The translations under genes were made by a program, and so were the position numbers. Positions 23,977 through 37,260 of a DNA stretch of 64,000 nucleotides are shown in pieces. The notes below the pieces were generated by a model that saw only the letters and a list, made by a program, of their open reading frames with translations, did no database searches and had not been told where the DNA came from. The first letter of the stretch is position 1. Every line of letters begins with the position of its first letter. This DNA is from Ophiosphaerella korrae (taxonomy: Eukaryota > Ascomycota > Dothideomycetes > Pleosporales > Phaeosphaeriaceae), in assembly GCA_028456385.1 (NCBI GenBank), contig JALNQF010000091.1, positions 1 to 64,000 of the forward strand, in the 5' to 3' direction.

Positions 23977-24366
23977 TGTAATAGGGTTACTAGGGTTAAC
24001 TTTTAATAACCTATTAGAAGTATTAGTAGATTAGAAAGTAATAATAAAAGCTTGTATTATAATCTATAATAAGCTATAAATAATAAAAGATGTTTTGTAA
24101 CTATTATAGTATTGTTACTTGTAGTTAATAATTGAATTATAAATACTATCCTAATAATACGCATTCTCTTGTCTATATACCTATATATTTTAGCTAGCTT
24201 TATAGCTTTGTAAGTTCTAAGCTCTATAAAGCTACGAAGTTATTATATATCTCTATTATAATTAACTTCCTAATTAAGCTTGTTGTCTTCTAGGTTATAT
24301 GCGTTGTTATCTTCTATTAGGGGGCTAATTAGCTCTATCTAGCTTTCTTCTATTACTATTGTAACA
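23977..24366 (-). repeat. 5' LTR of P0
   Basis: This 390 bp LTR starts TGTAATAGGG and ends ACTATTGTAACA on the plus strand. It holds a single CTTTATA/TATAAAG hairpin module, against two in the 3' LTR. Confidence 0.85.
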
Positions 24367-24371
24367 AGTAG

Positions 24372-24762
24372 ATTAAAAGTTAATTACTAAAGTACGTATT
24401 ATAATTAATTAATAAGCTATAAATAATAGAATAATTCTTCCGATTCTAATATATTATCGCTTGTAGTTAATAATTAAATTACTAATACTATCCTAATAGT
24501 ATATATTACTACTAACTATATAGTTTACTTTATACTTAATCTATAATATAACTTTATAGATTATTTTAATTTATTACTTTATTATATAGATTTATAGATT
24601 ACTTAATCTATTCTATATAACTATATATCGCCTATATTACGTATCCTAATTATAGGTTATTTCTTAATCTAGGTTATTACTCTACTTATCTTATACTTTA
24701 TTAGTACTTAAGTTAGGATTAATTAGTTCTATTATAATTTCTCTTATTATATCTATAGTATA
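24372..24762 (-). repeat. 5' LTR of chromovirus N, right part
   Basis: This is the outer portion of N's 5' LTR, continuing from 3665 after P0. It carries a different central module, with TAATCTATAATAT facing TATAGATTA-type arms around 24540-24650. It is very heavily RIP-mutated, as expected for the oldest member of the stack. The outer end near 24762 is placed to within a few bases. Confidence 0.65.
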
Positions 24763-26193
24763 TACGCTCTCTAATATTCTAGTATATTAACTATTATAAG
24801 AAGCTCTTTATTATATATATTATATCTTTCTTCTTATTCTATTAACTTTTTTAAGTAGTATATAATTAGATACTACTTCTTTTTATACTTCTATAGCGCT
24901 ATAGCTCTATAAGCTAGATTAGATATATTTATTTTAATAACTAAAGTGTTATTACTATAAAATTACTTTAGAACTAGTAGTATAATATTAGCTTACTTAA
25001 GTTCTTTATAAGCTTACTTTTACTTTACTTCTTATTTCTATACTATTCTTTTGTATTTAAGCTTTATAAGTAGTAGTACTTTTTTAAAAAAAAATTCTAT
25101 AAAGTATTAGTAAAAGTTAATAAATCTTAGAAATAATTATAGGTCCTTAACTATCTAAGGCTCTTTCTATTCTTTTTCTACTTTAATCTTTTTTCTACAT
25201 ATTTTAACTTTGTTAATACCTATTATATCTCTTAGAAACTTAACTTCTATCTTATACTATTTATACTTCTCTAGCTTAAGTTATAAGTTATATTAGTCTA
25301 AGTACTATAGTACTATTATTACTTACTCTACGTACTTATCTTCTTCTTTAGAGTATATTAGTATATTATCTAAGTAAGCTATAATAAACTTATCTAAGTA
25401 TTCTTATAATATATTTTTAATTAGTCTTTAGAATATTACTAGTATATTTAGAATACTATCTTCTACTCTTTACTTACCTTAATTTATATTAAGTAGTATC
25501 TATCTTTTAACTTAAGCTTTATAAAAATCTTTACTTTACTTTACTTATTTTATAGTATATCTATATTTAGTAGTAAGTATTAGTCTTTTATAATAATATT
25601 ATTTTGTTTTTAGTAGTTTACGTATATCTTTAGTAGTCTCTTCTTTTTAGGTATAAAGAGAATTAGAAATATTACTAATAATAAAGATTTTTATATATAT
25701 CTCTTCTTTAAGTCTCTATTTAGTCTTTCTTTAAGTATTACTAACTTAGTCTCTATTAGTCTATAAATAAATGTAAAAAGTATCTCTTTTTCTTCTTATA
25801 ACTTAATTATATAGTCTTAGAGTTAGTACTTAAGTAATACTAGTATATCTATCTCTTAAATAAATAAGTAGCTAAACTTTCTATATTATTCTAAAATCTT
25901 AGGAGTTACACGTTACTCTTTTACTCTTACTTTTTAGCTTAGTGCCCTACTAGTACTTATAGAGGTACTTATCTTTTCTTAATAAGTTACTATTAAAGCT
26001 ACTATCTTGTATAGTACTCTCTTATCTACTATTAAATACTACTAATACGTAGGCTTAGATCTACGTACGTCTTTATAGTTATTAAATAAAAAGTTCTAAT
26101 TTTTCTAATTAACTCTAGGATTAAACTATTATAGCTATAAGAGTTTTAGTATAATATTTTTATTAGCTAAAACTAATACGTTTAGAGTTATCT
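24763..26193 (-). pseudogene. Gypsy-type RT fragment G3
   Basis: This is minus-strand Ty3/gypsy sequence of a lineage different from the main chromovirus. Recognisable blocks, right to left, are a pre-RT linker, FIPKKKRLLKIYVNY (VPKK..LRMCVDYR type), and then YLDNILIYSKEED at about 25340-25385 (YLDD expected). An early RNase H connection, FLRDIIGINKV...FLRFINFYQYFI, follows at about 25130-25250. Extreme RIP, including the active-site D to N change. It is bounded left by N's LTR and right by element Q. Confidence 0.7.
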
Positions 26194-26650
26194 TGTAATA
26201 GGCTACCTGCGTCGACTACTAGTAGCTATTAGGGTATTAGTAGATTAAGAGTTAATAGTAAAGTTTATATAGGTAATCTATAATAACTAATATTAATAGA
26301 AGATGTTTTGCAATTATCTTGTATTAGCGTTCTATAGTTAAAGAATTAAATTGCTAATACTATCTTAATAATGCGCATCGCTACTAACTATATAGTAATA
26401 ATATCTTAGTAGCTTTGTTACTTTGTATTTACTAAGATCGCGAATTTACAAATTTATTATATAATAGCTTTACGACTTTGTATTTACTAAGATTGCAAAT
26501 TTACGAATTTGTTACGTATCTATATTATAGTTAGCTTCCTAGTTAAACTTATTATCTTATAGGTTGTTACCCTACTTATCTTATGCTTTATTAGTAGCTA
26601 AGCGTAGACTAATTAGTTCTATCTTAGTTTCCCTTATTACTACTATAACA
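26194..26650 (-). repeat. 3' LTR of Q
   Basis: This 457 bp LTR has two tandem copies of a CTTTGTATTTACTAAGAT-containing module at about 26410-26515. Ends are TGTAATAGGC and CTACTATAACA on the plus strand. A 64-codon open frame starting at 26564 spans the LTR and the adjacent untranslated region and is not a gene. Confidence 0.85.
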
Positions 26651-29600
26651 CTATTCCCTCTTCTACGCGGTCTCTTATTTCTCTATACTAGTACTAAGGT
26701 TATTAATCCTATATCTTTGTTAATCCTTAGTTCTTTATTACTCTCTATACTATCCTAGTCCTAGCGCAATAAACTTCTTCTTGTAGCTTATTTTATTTAT
26801 AATAGGGTTAAGATGTTCTCTTGTTATTATTATACTAAATTAGGTTTTTCTTACCTTATATCTTTAAATAATAGTAAGTACTATAACAAGTATATCTTTA
26901 CTAATATTTAGTATAAATATATTTCTTCTAAGGTTTCGCTTATAGAGTGTAAGTATTTAATTTCTATATAGTCTCTTTCTACTAAGTTGTATAGGGCGAG
27001 CTGTTAATAGGGCTTAAGTATAATTGTTATTATAGCTTACTATAGCTAAGGCTAAGCGTAAGTTAACTCTTTATAAGCTAGTAGAGCTTTATTCCTATAT
27101 TAAGCGTTTTTATAAGATAAACGCTTATAATAACGCTAAGTTATCTAAATAGTCTTGTGCCTTAGAGGCTAAATTAGATTTAGATAATATAGTAGAGGCT
27201 GCTCTAGCTCCTATTATATTAGGCGTTCCTATCGCCTCTCTATCTAGTAGTAGTATTGTTAGTTTTCTTAACTTACTACAAGGCGTTCTAGAGGGTTTTA
27301 ACTTTAGAACTCCTCTAGTTTCTTAAAGTAATTAAGGTTATCCTCTAGTTCCTATATTTCTTCCTATAGTTATCCTTTTTTATTTATTTCTATCTATTTT
27401 ACTAAGTAGTAGTTCCTACTATTGTAGAACTAATATACTAGGATTTCTTTAACTTTATCTTCTTCTTATTCTCTATACGTGTCTACTTTGTACACTAGTA
27501 GTTCTACATCTTATAGTACTTTTTCTAGTAGTGCTACGTAGAATATTAGGTATATCTTTATTTTACTTAGTAGTCTTAATTTAAATATAACTAGTATAAC
27601 TTCTTTTTCTACCTTATATAGTCCTATCTTAATATAGTTTAGTTTTAAGCTTAATTGTTTGCTTTTAATATTTCTTTATAGTAACTATACTTTTTCTCTC
27701 TCTTTAAATTAGGGTTCCTTTATATATTTCTTATTATAATATTTTTTTATATAATCTTGTAGAAACACTACGTCTTGTCTTAATTAATTGTATATGTCCT
27801 TAAGTCTATTAGTAAGGTTTTCTCCTCTTAGAGACTAAGATATTTTAATTCTTAGTGTTTAGTATATATTAGAGTTAAATCTATAGTTTATAAAGAAGGG
27901 TAATACTCCTATTACTATATTCTTTGTACTATTATATACTAACTATACTATAGGTAATAACTATACCTAATTGTTTTAGTTGTAATTAAGGTAGTATCTT
28001 AGGTATTATTCTACTATCTAGTTTATACGTTCTAATTATCTATCTATCTATAGATAGTATACTATTAATATTATATATTTAATTCCTAATTATACTATTA
28101 TTATTCCCTATAGTTTTAATGTAAATCTTACGTCTCTATCTATAATAATCTTATCTAGTAGTCTATATTAGCTAATTATAGTTCCTAGGACCTAGTGTGT
28201 AGTAACTTCTATCTTGCTTTTCTCTTTATATAGTCTAAAGTATAAGTACTTTATAAGTTTATTTACTATTATTAGGATTCTATTATATTTAACTCCTAAT
28301 ATTAGGTCTTTTAACTTAGGTAGTTTTATAATAAAATCTATTGTAATAATTTTTTAAGATCTTTCTAGTACTTTAATTAGTTATAACATTCTATATAGTG
28401 TATATCTACTATACTTATTTCTATAGTATTCTATATAGTCTTATAGTACTTCTATTACTAGTTATTTTACTCTTAGGATATAATAATCTCTTAGTAGTCT
28501 ATCTAGTATTTTGTTAATTCTTTAATATCTATATACTAGTAGTTTGTAGAACTATCGTATAAATTCTCTCTATATTTTTCTTAGAATATACGTTCTTCTA
28601 TAGGCTCGTGCGAGGCCTTCTTAGAACTTAAGTTTCTCTATTTCTTTAGGAGCTTTTCTTATTTCTTTCTAAATCTATTTATCTAGCTTGCTACTCTTTC
28701 TCTTAAGTATTATAGCTATTTTTAGTATATTTAGGACTAAATATCCTTCTTTATTCTTAATTAGAACTATACTAGTAGCGTTTACTTCTTCTTGTAAGTC
28801 TAGTTATCTACTAAGAGTATCTATAAATTAGTTGTTTTTTCCTTTTATATATATAACTTTAAAGTCGAATATTAATAAGAACTCCTACTATCTTGTATAG
28901 CGTTATAATAAGTCTTTAGTTATTATAAATCCTATAAGATTCTTATAGTTTATATAGACTTTTATTTAGTATTTTACTTCTTGTACGTATACTCTCTATT
29001 ATTTAAATACTTTGTAGATTACTAGTATTTCTTTATCGTAAATTAGGTAGTTAAGCTCTACTAGCTTTATTTTCTTAGAGAAGTATTTAACTAAATATTC
29101 TTGTTTTGTAGTTTAGTCTTCTTGTATTAGTACTATTCTATAGACTAAGTTAGATGTATCTATTTTTACTATTACTAGTAGTTCTAGATTATATATTCTA
29201 ATAACTAGGTTTTCTATAAAACGTTGTTTAATCTAATTAAATGCTTCTTTGTATTCTTAAGTCTATTTAAATACTACGTCCTTCTTTATAAGTTTTATAA
29301 GTAGTTCTATTATTTTAGACTATCTTACTATTAGTTTTCTATAAAAGTTTACTAATCTATAGAATTATTGTACTTCTTGTAAGTTCTTTAGTATTAGCTA
29401 TTCTTAGATTATTTTAATCTTGTTTAGGTCTATTTGTATTTTTCCTAGTTTAATAATAAATCCTAGGAAGTCTATTTCTTTTATGTAAAATTTGCATTTT
29501 CTTATTTTAAGAAATATTTTATTTTCTACTAATCTTTCTAGTACTTTGTATATATACTATATGTGTTCTTCTTTTGTTTCTAAGAATATAAAGATGTTGT

Positions 29601-32600
29601 CTAGGTATACAAATATAAATACGTCTAAGTATTCTCTTAGGACTATATTTATCCTTTCTTAGAATGCTACTAGTACATTTATTAATCTAAAGGGTATAAC
29701 TATATATTTAAATAGTCTATATTATATTCTAAATACTATTTTCTATTTATTACCTTCTTTAATTCTAATCTAGTAGTAGGCGTTTTAGATGTCTAGTTTA
29801 GTAAAGATTTATACTTTCTATAGCCTATCTTGCATTTTATCTATACGTAGCAAGGGATATTAGTTCTTGTCTATTATTGCGTTAGTTTTTCTAAAATCTA
29901 CGTAAGGTCTTTTTTTATCTATTCCCTTTTTGTCTACAAATATAAGTCTATAAGCTACTAAGGATTTAGATTCTTATATCTATCTTTTCTTTATTACCTT
30001 TTATATAAATATACGTTTAATCTTTAATTCTTCTTTAGTTTTTTAATAGACTAGGCTCTATCTTACGTTTTTTCTTTTTTCTAGATCTATTACTAAGTCC
30101 TATATTTAATAGTTTAGGAGGTAGTCGTTAGGTTCTATAAGTTGTTTTTCCTATTTCTTATATTCTTCTAGGAATTTTCCTTTGTATGTAACTATGTTAG
30201 CTTTTAATATTTCTTTCTTAGAGTAGCTAATTCTCTCTATTCTCTAATTAATTCTTAGGTTAGTTATCTATAACTATAGTATTCCTAGTATTATATCTTG
30301 TTTGTTATTAATTATTGTTATATCTATAACTATATTCTTAATTTCTAATCTTTCTAGCTTTAGTGTAGAGGGTATTGTTTTAAACCTTATAGGTTCCTAG
30401 AATAGTTTTCCTTTAATTATACTTAGTTATTAAGGGTACTTCTTTATAGTATAAGTTATTCCTTAGCCTTCTATAAACTTCTTTAATATAAAGTTCTTTG
30501 TAGCTCTACTATTAATTATTATTTGTACTTTTTTTCCTTAGTATGTACCTATTTTCGTAATATGTAGGCCTCCTATACTTTCTAGCTTTTCTTGCTTAGG
30601 TCTTTCTTTAAATTATCTATTTTTCTAAGGCTATTATCTTGTTTTACGTTTATAGTTCTTGTGTTTTAGATATTTATTATAAGTATATTTATACTATAGT
30701 TTTCTTTAGATATATTCTTTTAATAGTTTAAGGCCTAGTCTAATTACTATATATTCTTTGTTAGGTATTTTAATTATTTCTTAACCTTAGATGTCTTTCC
30801 TTGTAATTACGTTTACGTAATTATATCCTTTTCTTTATATAGGCTATACGTAATTTCGTGCCTTAAGTTCTCTATATATATAGTAGTTTGTATTTAGGTA
30901 TAATATCTATAATATCTTAGTATATGCTAGGTGTTCTAGATTTATTCTCTTGTTGTCTCCTACCTAGTAACTATCTATTCTAGGTCTTGTGTTTGTTAGG
31001 ACATAGTATACTATTAGTACTCGTAGTGTATAGGCTTCGTTAATCTATCGCGTTTTTCTTACAAAGAACTACTATTCTCTTTATATAGGTATTCTACCTA
31101 CTACAACTATATATTATTCTATTTATTATTAGAACATTATAAACTTTTTTACCTTAAGATTGTATTCTTTTTAGTCTTTATACGCTTCCTCTATACTTAT
31201 AACTAGTAAGTATTTCTAAACAAATTTCTATTCTTTATTTTATTCCTCTATATCTATTATTATATAGCTATTGTAGCTATACGCTCTTAACTAGGTGTAC
31301 TTAGTACCTCTTATATTAGTTTGTTTCTCGTCTCTTTATAATTCTTTAGAGGAGACTATTGTAGTCTCTTTATCCTATACTAGTCCTTTAGCCTAGATTA
31401 ATAGTATCTAGAGTTCTTCCCTTTCTAAATCTTCTATTAGTAGGTCTATTATATATACTATTTCTTCTAGCTATACTTTTGTTCTTTCTTTTATTACTAC
31501 TACTCTATACTTTTATAGAAACTATCTTACTCTTTATTTATTAGAAAGATGTATATAGTAGTTATCTTTATAATAAAAGGTCTAATAGAGTATTATATAC
31601 TGTATTTCTTTACTCCTAGCTACTTTCTCCTAAAGTTTAGCTTATATCTTTAGTACTTCTTTTTTATTCTTAGTTGTTTTTAACTATATTTCTTTCTTTA
31701 GGTCTTTACTTTTATAGTCTTTTACAAAGTATCTTAGTTTCCTATATTTATAATATATTATATTCTTTTTTTATTTTAACTTATAATCTTTTGCGTAGTA
31801 GCCTTTTTTACTATATCTAAAGTACGTAAAGTTTATATTCTTCTTAAATTTCTTATCCTTATTAGCGTTAAGGATTATAGGGTCTCTAGCGTCTTAGTTT
31901 TTAGGTTATCCTCTATATTTGTTTTTCTTCTATTCTCGAAGATTATCGTCTATTTATATCGCCTATTATTTTAGAGCTTCTAGTATTCTTAGTTTTTATA
32001 TATAAATTATTTTGTATTAGATTTTTAAATTTAATCCTTGTTTAAATCGTAATATTAGTAATACTTTGTTCTATTCTATATTCTATAATAGTTATTTAAA
32101 CTATAATACGTATTTAGGAATACTTTTATATTGTATAAGCCTTTTAAGCTTTTTTTTAGCTTGTTAGGTAATGTCTATATTACTAAATACTACTTTTATT
32201 TGTTTAGTAAAGTATTTATAACTTCTAAAGATAGCTCTAGTTTTATTCTTCTATATTCCTAGCGCGTGTATTATATAATCTATCTAATAGGATTTAAACT
32301 ATCTTATTGTATCTTCTTTAAGGTATATTCTAATATATATTACCTTTTTATCTTCTCTATTAAAGTATAGTACTTGTATATTAATTTATAGTTGTACTAC
32401 TACTATAAAAGGTCTTAATTTTTCTTTTATTCTATCGAATTTCTTAAGTATAAGTATCTTAGGTAGCTTCTTCGTTACACTTATTTCTAGTCTCTAAGTA
32501 ATTTATTCTATCTAGTTTTATCCTTCTATAATAGCCTTAATTTAAACTTTGTTTTACTTAATATAATCTTGTAGTTCTTTATTCTACGTTTCTAGGATAT

Positions 32601-32797
32601 TAATTATTAGTTGCATATCCCCTTTTTTAGCAATTAGGTTATTTAGGCGTGTTTTAACTACTACCTAATTAGTTTTATCTAATTTATAACTACTTAGAGG
32701 TACTTTACCTCCTTTCTTAGTTAAACTTTCTACTATCGTGTTAGCTAGACTATACGCTACTTACGCTTCGCTTCTCTTAATGTCTAAATTAGTAAAG
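26651..32797 (-). pseudogene. Q gag-pol remnant
   Basis: On the minus strand: a 3' untranslated region (26651-27310), pol with C-terminal chromodomain region near 27310, integrase, RNase H, RT (active-site region about 29585-29625), protease region, then gag (about 31690-32780) with its zinc-knuckle zone around 31700-31830. The order and sequence parallel M1 and P0. Stops are TAA/TAG, and most knuckle cysteines read as tyrosine. Confidence 0.75.
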
Positions 32798-33199
32798 TGT
32801 AATAGGCTACCTACGTTAACTACTAGTAGCTATTAGGGTGTTAGTAGATTAAGAGTTAATAGTAAAGTTTATATAGGTAATCTATAATAACTAATATTAA
32901 TAGAAGATGTTTTGTAATTGTCTTGTATTAGCGTTCTATAGTTAAAGGATTAAATTACTAATACTATCCTAATACTACGCATTGCTACTAACTATATAGT
33001 AATAATATCTTGGTAGCTTTGTTACTTTATATTTACTAAGATCGCGAATTTACGAATTTGTTACGTGTCTATATTGTAGTTAGCTTCCTAGTTAAACTTA
33101 TTATCTTATAGGTTGTTACCTTACTTATCCTATGCTTTGTTAGTAGCTAAGCGTAGACTAATTAGTTCTATCTCGGTTTCCCTTGTTACTGCTATAATA
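32798..33199 (-). repeat. 5' LTR of Q
   Basis: This 402 bp LTR has a single ACTAAGATCGCGAATTTAC module (about 33035-33055). It starts TGTAATAGGC on the plus strand. Confidence 0.85.
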
Positions 33200-33204
33200 T
33201 ATCT

Positions 33205-33535
33205 TTATATAATATTCTTAAATAATAATCTCTATAGTTTCTTTATTATTAACTATAAAGTTTTATAGTATAAGTTATCTATTTACTATATAAATTAGAT
33301 AATATAAAGGAGTTATTCTTTATATCTCTTATTTTTATACTAATATTACTTAGTTTATAACTTACTAATATTAAACTACTTTTCTACTTTTAGTTAGTAC
33401 TTTGTAAGCTACTAGGTATATATACCTAGTACTTACTTAGATAGCTATATCTACTATTTACTCTTTTTAGTTAATTATTAAAACTACTTTATTAAGTTAT
33501 CTTACGTAAAGTCTACTTAATATAATAGTAAATTT
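33205..33535 (+). repeat. Left terminal-repeat-like segment of gypsy G2
   Basis: From about 33305 to 33533 this sequence matches 42573-43008 in the same orientation, ending in both places at GTAAAGTCTAC. The two copies bracket the plus-strand gypsy element, so they are probably its LTRs. The upstream portion (33205-33305) shows no clear match at the other end. It may be a diverged LTR part or a continuation of G3 across the Q insertion. It includes a 20 bp perfect palindrome. Confidence 0.5.
33411..33430. repeat. 20 bp perfect palindrome, copy 1
   Basis: ACTAGGTATATATACCTAGT reads identically on both strands. The same 20 bases occur at 42894-42913 in the homologous segment. Survival of a perfect palindrome in both copies amid heavy mutation may reflect the absence of CpA/TpG sites in it. 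Confidence 0.8.
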
Positions 33536-36500
33536 TTATAAATATTTTACTTTTATAGGCTTCTCTATAACTTAAAGCTACGCTAGTAACTTTTTTACTT
33601 ATACTAGAGTTACTATAAGATAGCTAATTATAGCTAACTTTTAATTAAGCTTAGCTAGCTAAAAAGAACTATACTACTAGGAATTAGATCTTACTTTAGC
33701 TATAGTGCGCTAGGTAGCTTCTTAAGTTTACTATATTATAGTTCTAGTTAAAGTTTCTAGCGCTCTCTTTTTACTAGTACTAGTACTAACGTTTTAAAAA
33801 GAAATATATACTAAAGAAAAGTAGTTTAACTACTTTATAAGTTATAAAGCTTTAGCTTATACTTACTACGTATACTTAAGTAAAGGCGTACTTATACTAG
33901 GTATTAAACCTAGGTAGTAGTACTAAGAAAAGAAAAGACTCCTAAACTTATATAAATTACTAGTACTTAATTTATAAGAACTAAGTAATAAAGCGCCTTA
34001 GACTTTACTAAAACTTTTACTAGCTAGCGCTAAAGATCTAAATCTCTATAAACTAATAGCTAAATATACTAATATAGTATATAACTACTATAACTTAGCT
34101 AATTATACTATAACTTAGTTATATAAAAACTTCTATATCCTTAAAAGCTAGTTTCTTAAACTAAAATAATACTAGCTTATAACTTTTTCTTTACTTATAC
34201 TAAGTATACTTATAAGATAAAGATATACTATAAATAGAAGACTATAGATCTAGTAAAGAACTAGGAAAACGCTCTAAAGCTATTATACTATAAAAAATGT
34301 ATAAAATACGTACTAGAACTAGGTTCTTAGAAAAATAGACCTAAAGACCTATAGTACTAACTAATCTAATAAAAAAAGTACTAAGTAACTTCTAATAATA
34401 TATTAAAACTTCTTTATAGAAAGAAAAGAGAAAATAGGTAATAGACTTTAAATTATTTATTTATCTAAGACTACCTAGTAAACTAAATTTTTAACTTAAT
34501 ATAATTTCCTTATAAGTACTAAGTACTTTCCTAGCTAATAGCTTTATAATAGACATAGCTACTTCTAACTAACTTATTATAAAAGAATTTAACCTAGATA
34601 TAGACCTTACTCTTTTTAACTAAAGTAGCCCCTTAAGGTATAAACTAGCTACTAACGTCCCTTTTATTAACTAGACTATATTAAATAACTTAATTAATAA
34701 CGCCTAATTAAATATTAGCTAAGTATTATTACACTAGCCTACACTTAATCTTAAGAACCTAAAAGAGCTAAGAGATAACTTACTTTTAAATACTATAATT
34801 AATAAAGACCTACTAATAGGAATAGTCTTTATATTTTAAGATATACTTAAAAAATTACTTAATAAGTTTACTAAGCTCTAACTTTTATTTTATACTCTAT
34901 TACTAACTTTATACTAGGGAATTAATAATAATAAACCTTGTAATTACTTATTTCTTAGAGAGTTTACTTTAGCTAGAATAGTATTATACTTAGTAGTTAT
35001 AAACGCGTAGATATAGAACGTAATTAACGTAGTAAATAAATAAAACTAGAAGCTTATAGCTAGAGTAAGTAAAGTAGATAAATAACTCTTTTAATAAGAT
35101 AACTAATTAGCCTAACTCTAAGAACGCCTAGCGTAATTACTACTAGACTATAACTATATTATAGAGTAATATAATACTTTAGGCTAAAGAGCTACTTAGT
35201 ATAAAGCTCTATAAGAAGAAGCTATAGTAAAATATAACTACTTATATAAAGTAGTAATCTACTAAGAAGACTTAATAGCTAAATAAACTAAGCTAAAAAC
35301 TTTTAACTTTAATATACTAGCGTAAAAAGATATAGAATTACTTTATACTAAGATCTTACTATAAGGCTAGTAACCTAGCTTCTTTAAAAGAGAGTTTAAA
35401 CCCTAAGTACTAGAAGTAGGCTACTATATCTTTAATAGAGAAGAGTTTACTCTAACTTTCTTCTTAACTAGTATCTAAGAGCTAGCCTTTAATTTTTACT
35501 AGTATAAAGAATAAGAAGACTACTTTATAAAACTCTTATAATATTTAGGTATAAAATACTATATAGATATTATATCCTTTATCTAGTCTATATATAATTA
35601 CTTTATTACTAATAGAAAAAAATATATTAGCTTATAAACCTAAGCTAACGTTATTATACGCTACTATATAGGATTAGCTTACTTATACCTTACTATCCTA
35701 AATAGTATTACTTACTTATACTAAGAAGAATTTATATATTTCTTTATACTTTTTTACTAATTTAGTAATATAGATATAGTAGGATTAAGAGAAGTATATT
35801 ATAAAACCCTAGAAATAGCTAAATTTAGACTAGATTAACTAATCTATAAAACTACCTAGTTAGTATAAGCTAAATTCTTTTCTAAATTTAATAATATTAG
35901 CTTTAAACTATAATAGAACTTATAGCTATATAATATTTACTTTTAAAAAAAGCTATAACCTTAGCTTAAAGAGGCTACTAGTACTACCTCTAGTATCTAT
36001 AATAGCTCTACTAATTTTTAAAAGATAATCTAAATATTAGAAAATAAAGTAAATAATTATAGCCTAGATATAAGCTTTAAGTAAACCTAGCTTTATACTC
36101 TAGTACCTATAAAAGCTAAACTAAGAGCGTAGATATAAAACTTTAAAGAAGAACTAGCTATAACTCTATAAGAACTAAAATTCTATTAACTATAACTATA
36201 AAGCGTATTTAGAAGAATATTCCTAACTAGTAAAAAGGCTACTATAATTAAAACTAAGAACTCTAAAATAATTTTATACTAGGGCTATAGAAAGATAAGT
36301 ATTAGAAAGCTAAACTATACTACTTATAAATAAATAAAAGCTATAAGATTTAAAATACTTACTAATAATATAAACTACTATATAGCTAATTATATAGTAA
36401 TAGACTCTAAAATAGATATAGAAATAAAAGACTAATTCTTTAAATATAACTTTAGACTAGATATAGAGCTAAAAGTAGAGCTTAACTTAGACTAAGATTT

Positions 36501-37260
36501 AGAAAATAACGTTTCTTAAGCCTAAAGCCTTAACCTAGAGATTATATAAACTAAAAAACTATAATTTATTGTAAAAGTATAACTCTTAGTATAGCTATAT
36601 CTTATATACTTACTTATAGAATATAGATAGTTTAGTATAAGAAACTACTAACTAATCTAATAAGAGCTAAGCTAAACTAATTTTTATTTACTAACTTCTT
36701 AGGTAAAGACCTTATAGTACTCTATATAGCTAGAACCTTAGCTAATAATAAAGCTAACGTAAACTTTATTTACTAAAAATTTACTTTAAAAACTATAAAA
36801 TTATAAACTATCTAGCTACTTTAACTTATTATCTATAATAGATATAATAGTTTACTATCTAAGTCTATTATATATTAGGTTAAGTTCTACTTAGAAGTAG
36901 GCGTATATATTAAATAGACTTCTACTTATATTATTAAAAACGTAAGCTAATTTAACTTTATTTTAGAATTTTTATAGTATAAGGCCTATACTATTAAACC
37001 TAACTACTATAATAGAACGTTATTATTCCTTAATATTTACTACTAATAGTACTACTAGATAACTAATAAAATCTCCTTAGTAGTATACTATAGTATACTT
37101 AGATATTACTTTACTATAGCGCTTAAACTATTATCTACTTCTATAAAACTTTTAAGTAAGTACTCTAATAAGTATAAATAGAGCTTATTAATAGATATTT
37201 AAACTATTAGTTATTATATAATTAAGGCCTTTACTAGAAGAAGTAGATATATACTTATAG
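33536..37260 (+). pseudogene. G2 gag and protease region remnant
   Basis: This is the upstream part of a long plus-strand gypsy element. I see a Gag-like block at about 35540-36120 containing an EEFIYFFILFYQFSN-type stretch. Bases 36250-36330 are a candidate for the damaged nucleic-acid-binding region, but a full knuckle cannot be read. The protease should lie at about 36580-37250 without a clear DSG. RIP is severe. The first 1.5 kb (33536-35000) has no domain I recognise. Gag function is inferred from position. Confidence 0.45.

Larger units (their letters stand above)
3666..24366 (-). mobile_element. Chromovirus P0, full length but interrupted by copia F
   Basis: This Ty3/gypsy chromovirus on the minus strand has two LTRs and is flanked by the 5 bp duplication AGTAG. 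Its internal sequence (4112-7023 plus 20742-23976) totals about 6.15 kb, matching copy Q. A copia element, F, is inserted in the reverse transcriptase region at 7029-20736. All P0 coding is broken by RIP-type stops. P0 itself sits inside N's 5' LTR, so it is younger than N and older than F. Confidence 0.85.
26194..33199 (-). mobile_element. Chromovirus Q, complete element
   Basis: This is a full-length 7,006 bp minus-strand chromovirus with target duplication TATCT (26189-26193 and 33200-33204). Its internal length (6,147 bp) equals that of P0. Its LTRs differ in length (457 and 402 bp) because a central module is present twice in the 3' LTR and once in the 5' LTR. Coding regions are broken by RIP. 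Confidence 0.9.

Noticed and set aside
26564..26758. 64-codon plus-strand frame with hydrophobic segments.
   Set aside because: It spans the end of the Q 3' LTR and adjoining untranslated region, antisense to the element, and is not conserved as a frame in the other copies.
24763..33535. Tried to join fragment G3 across element Q with 33205-33535 as one interrupted gypsy element.
   Set aside because: The TATCT duplication shows Q inserted in pre-existing DNA, but I could not read a continuous frame across the site. The right flank also fits the plus-strand element G2, so the relation is left open.
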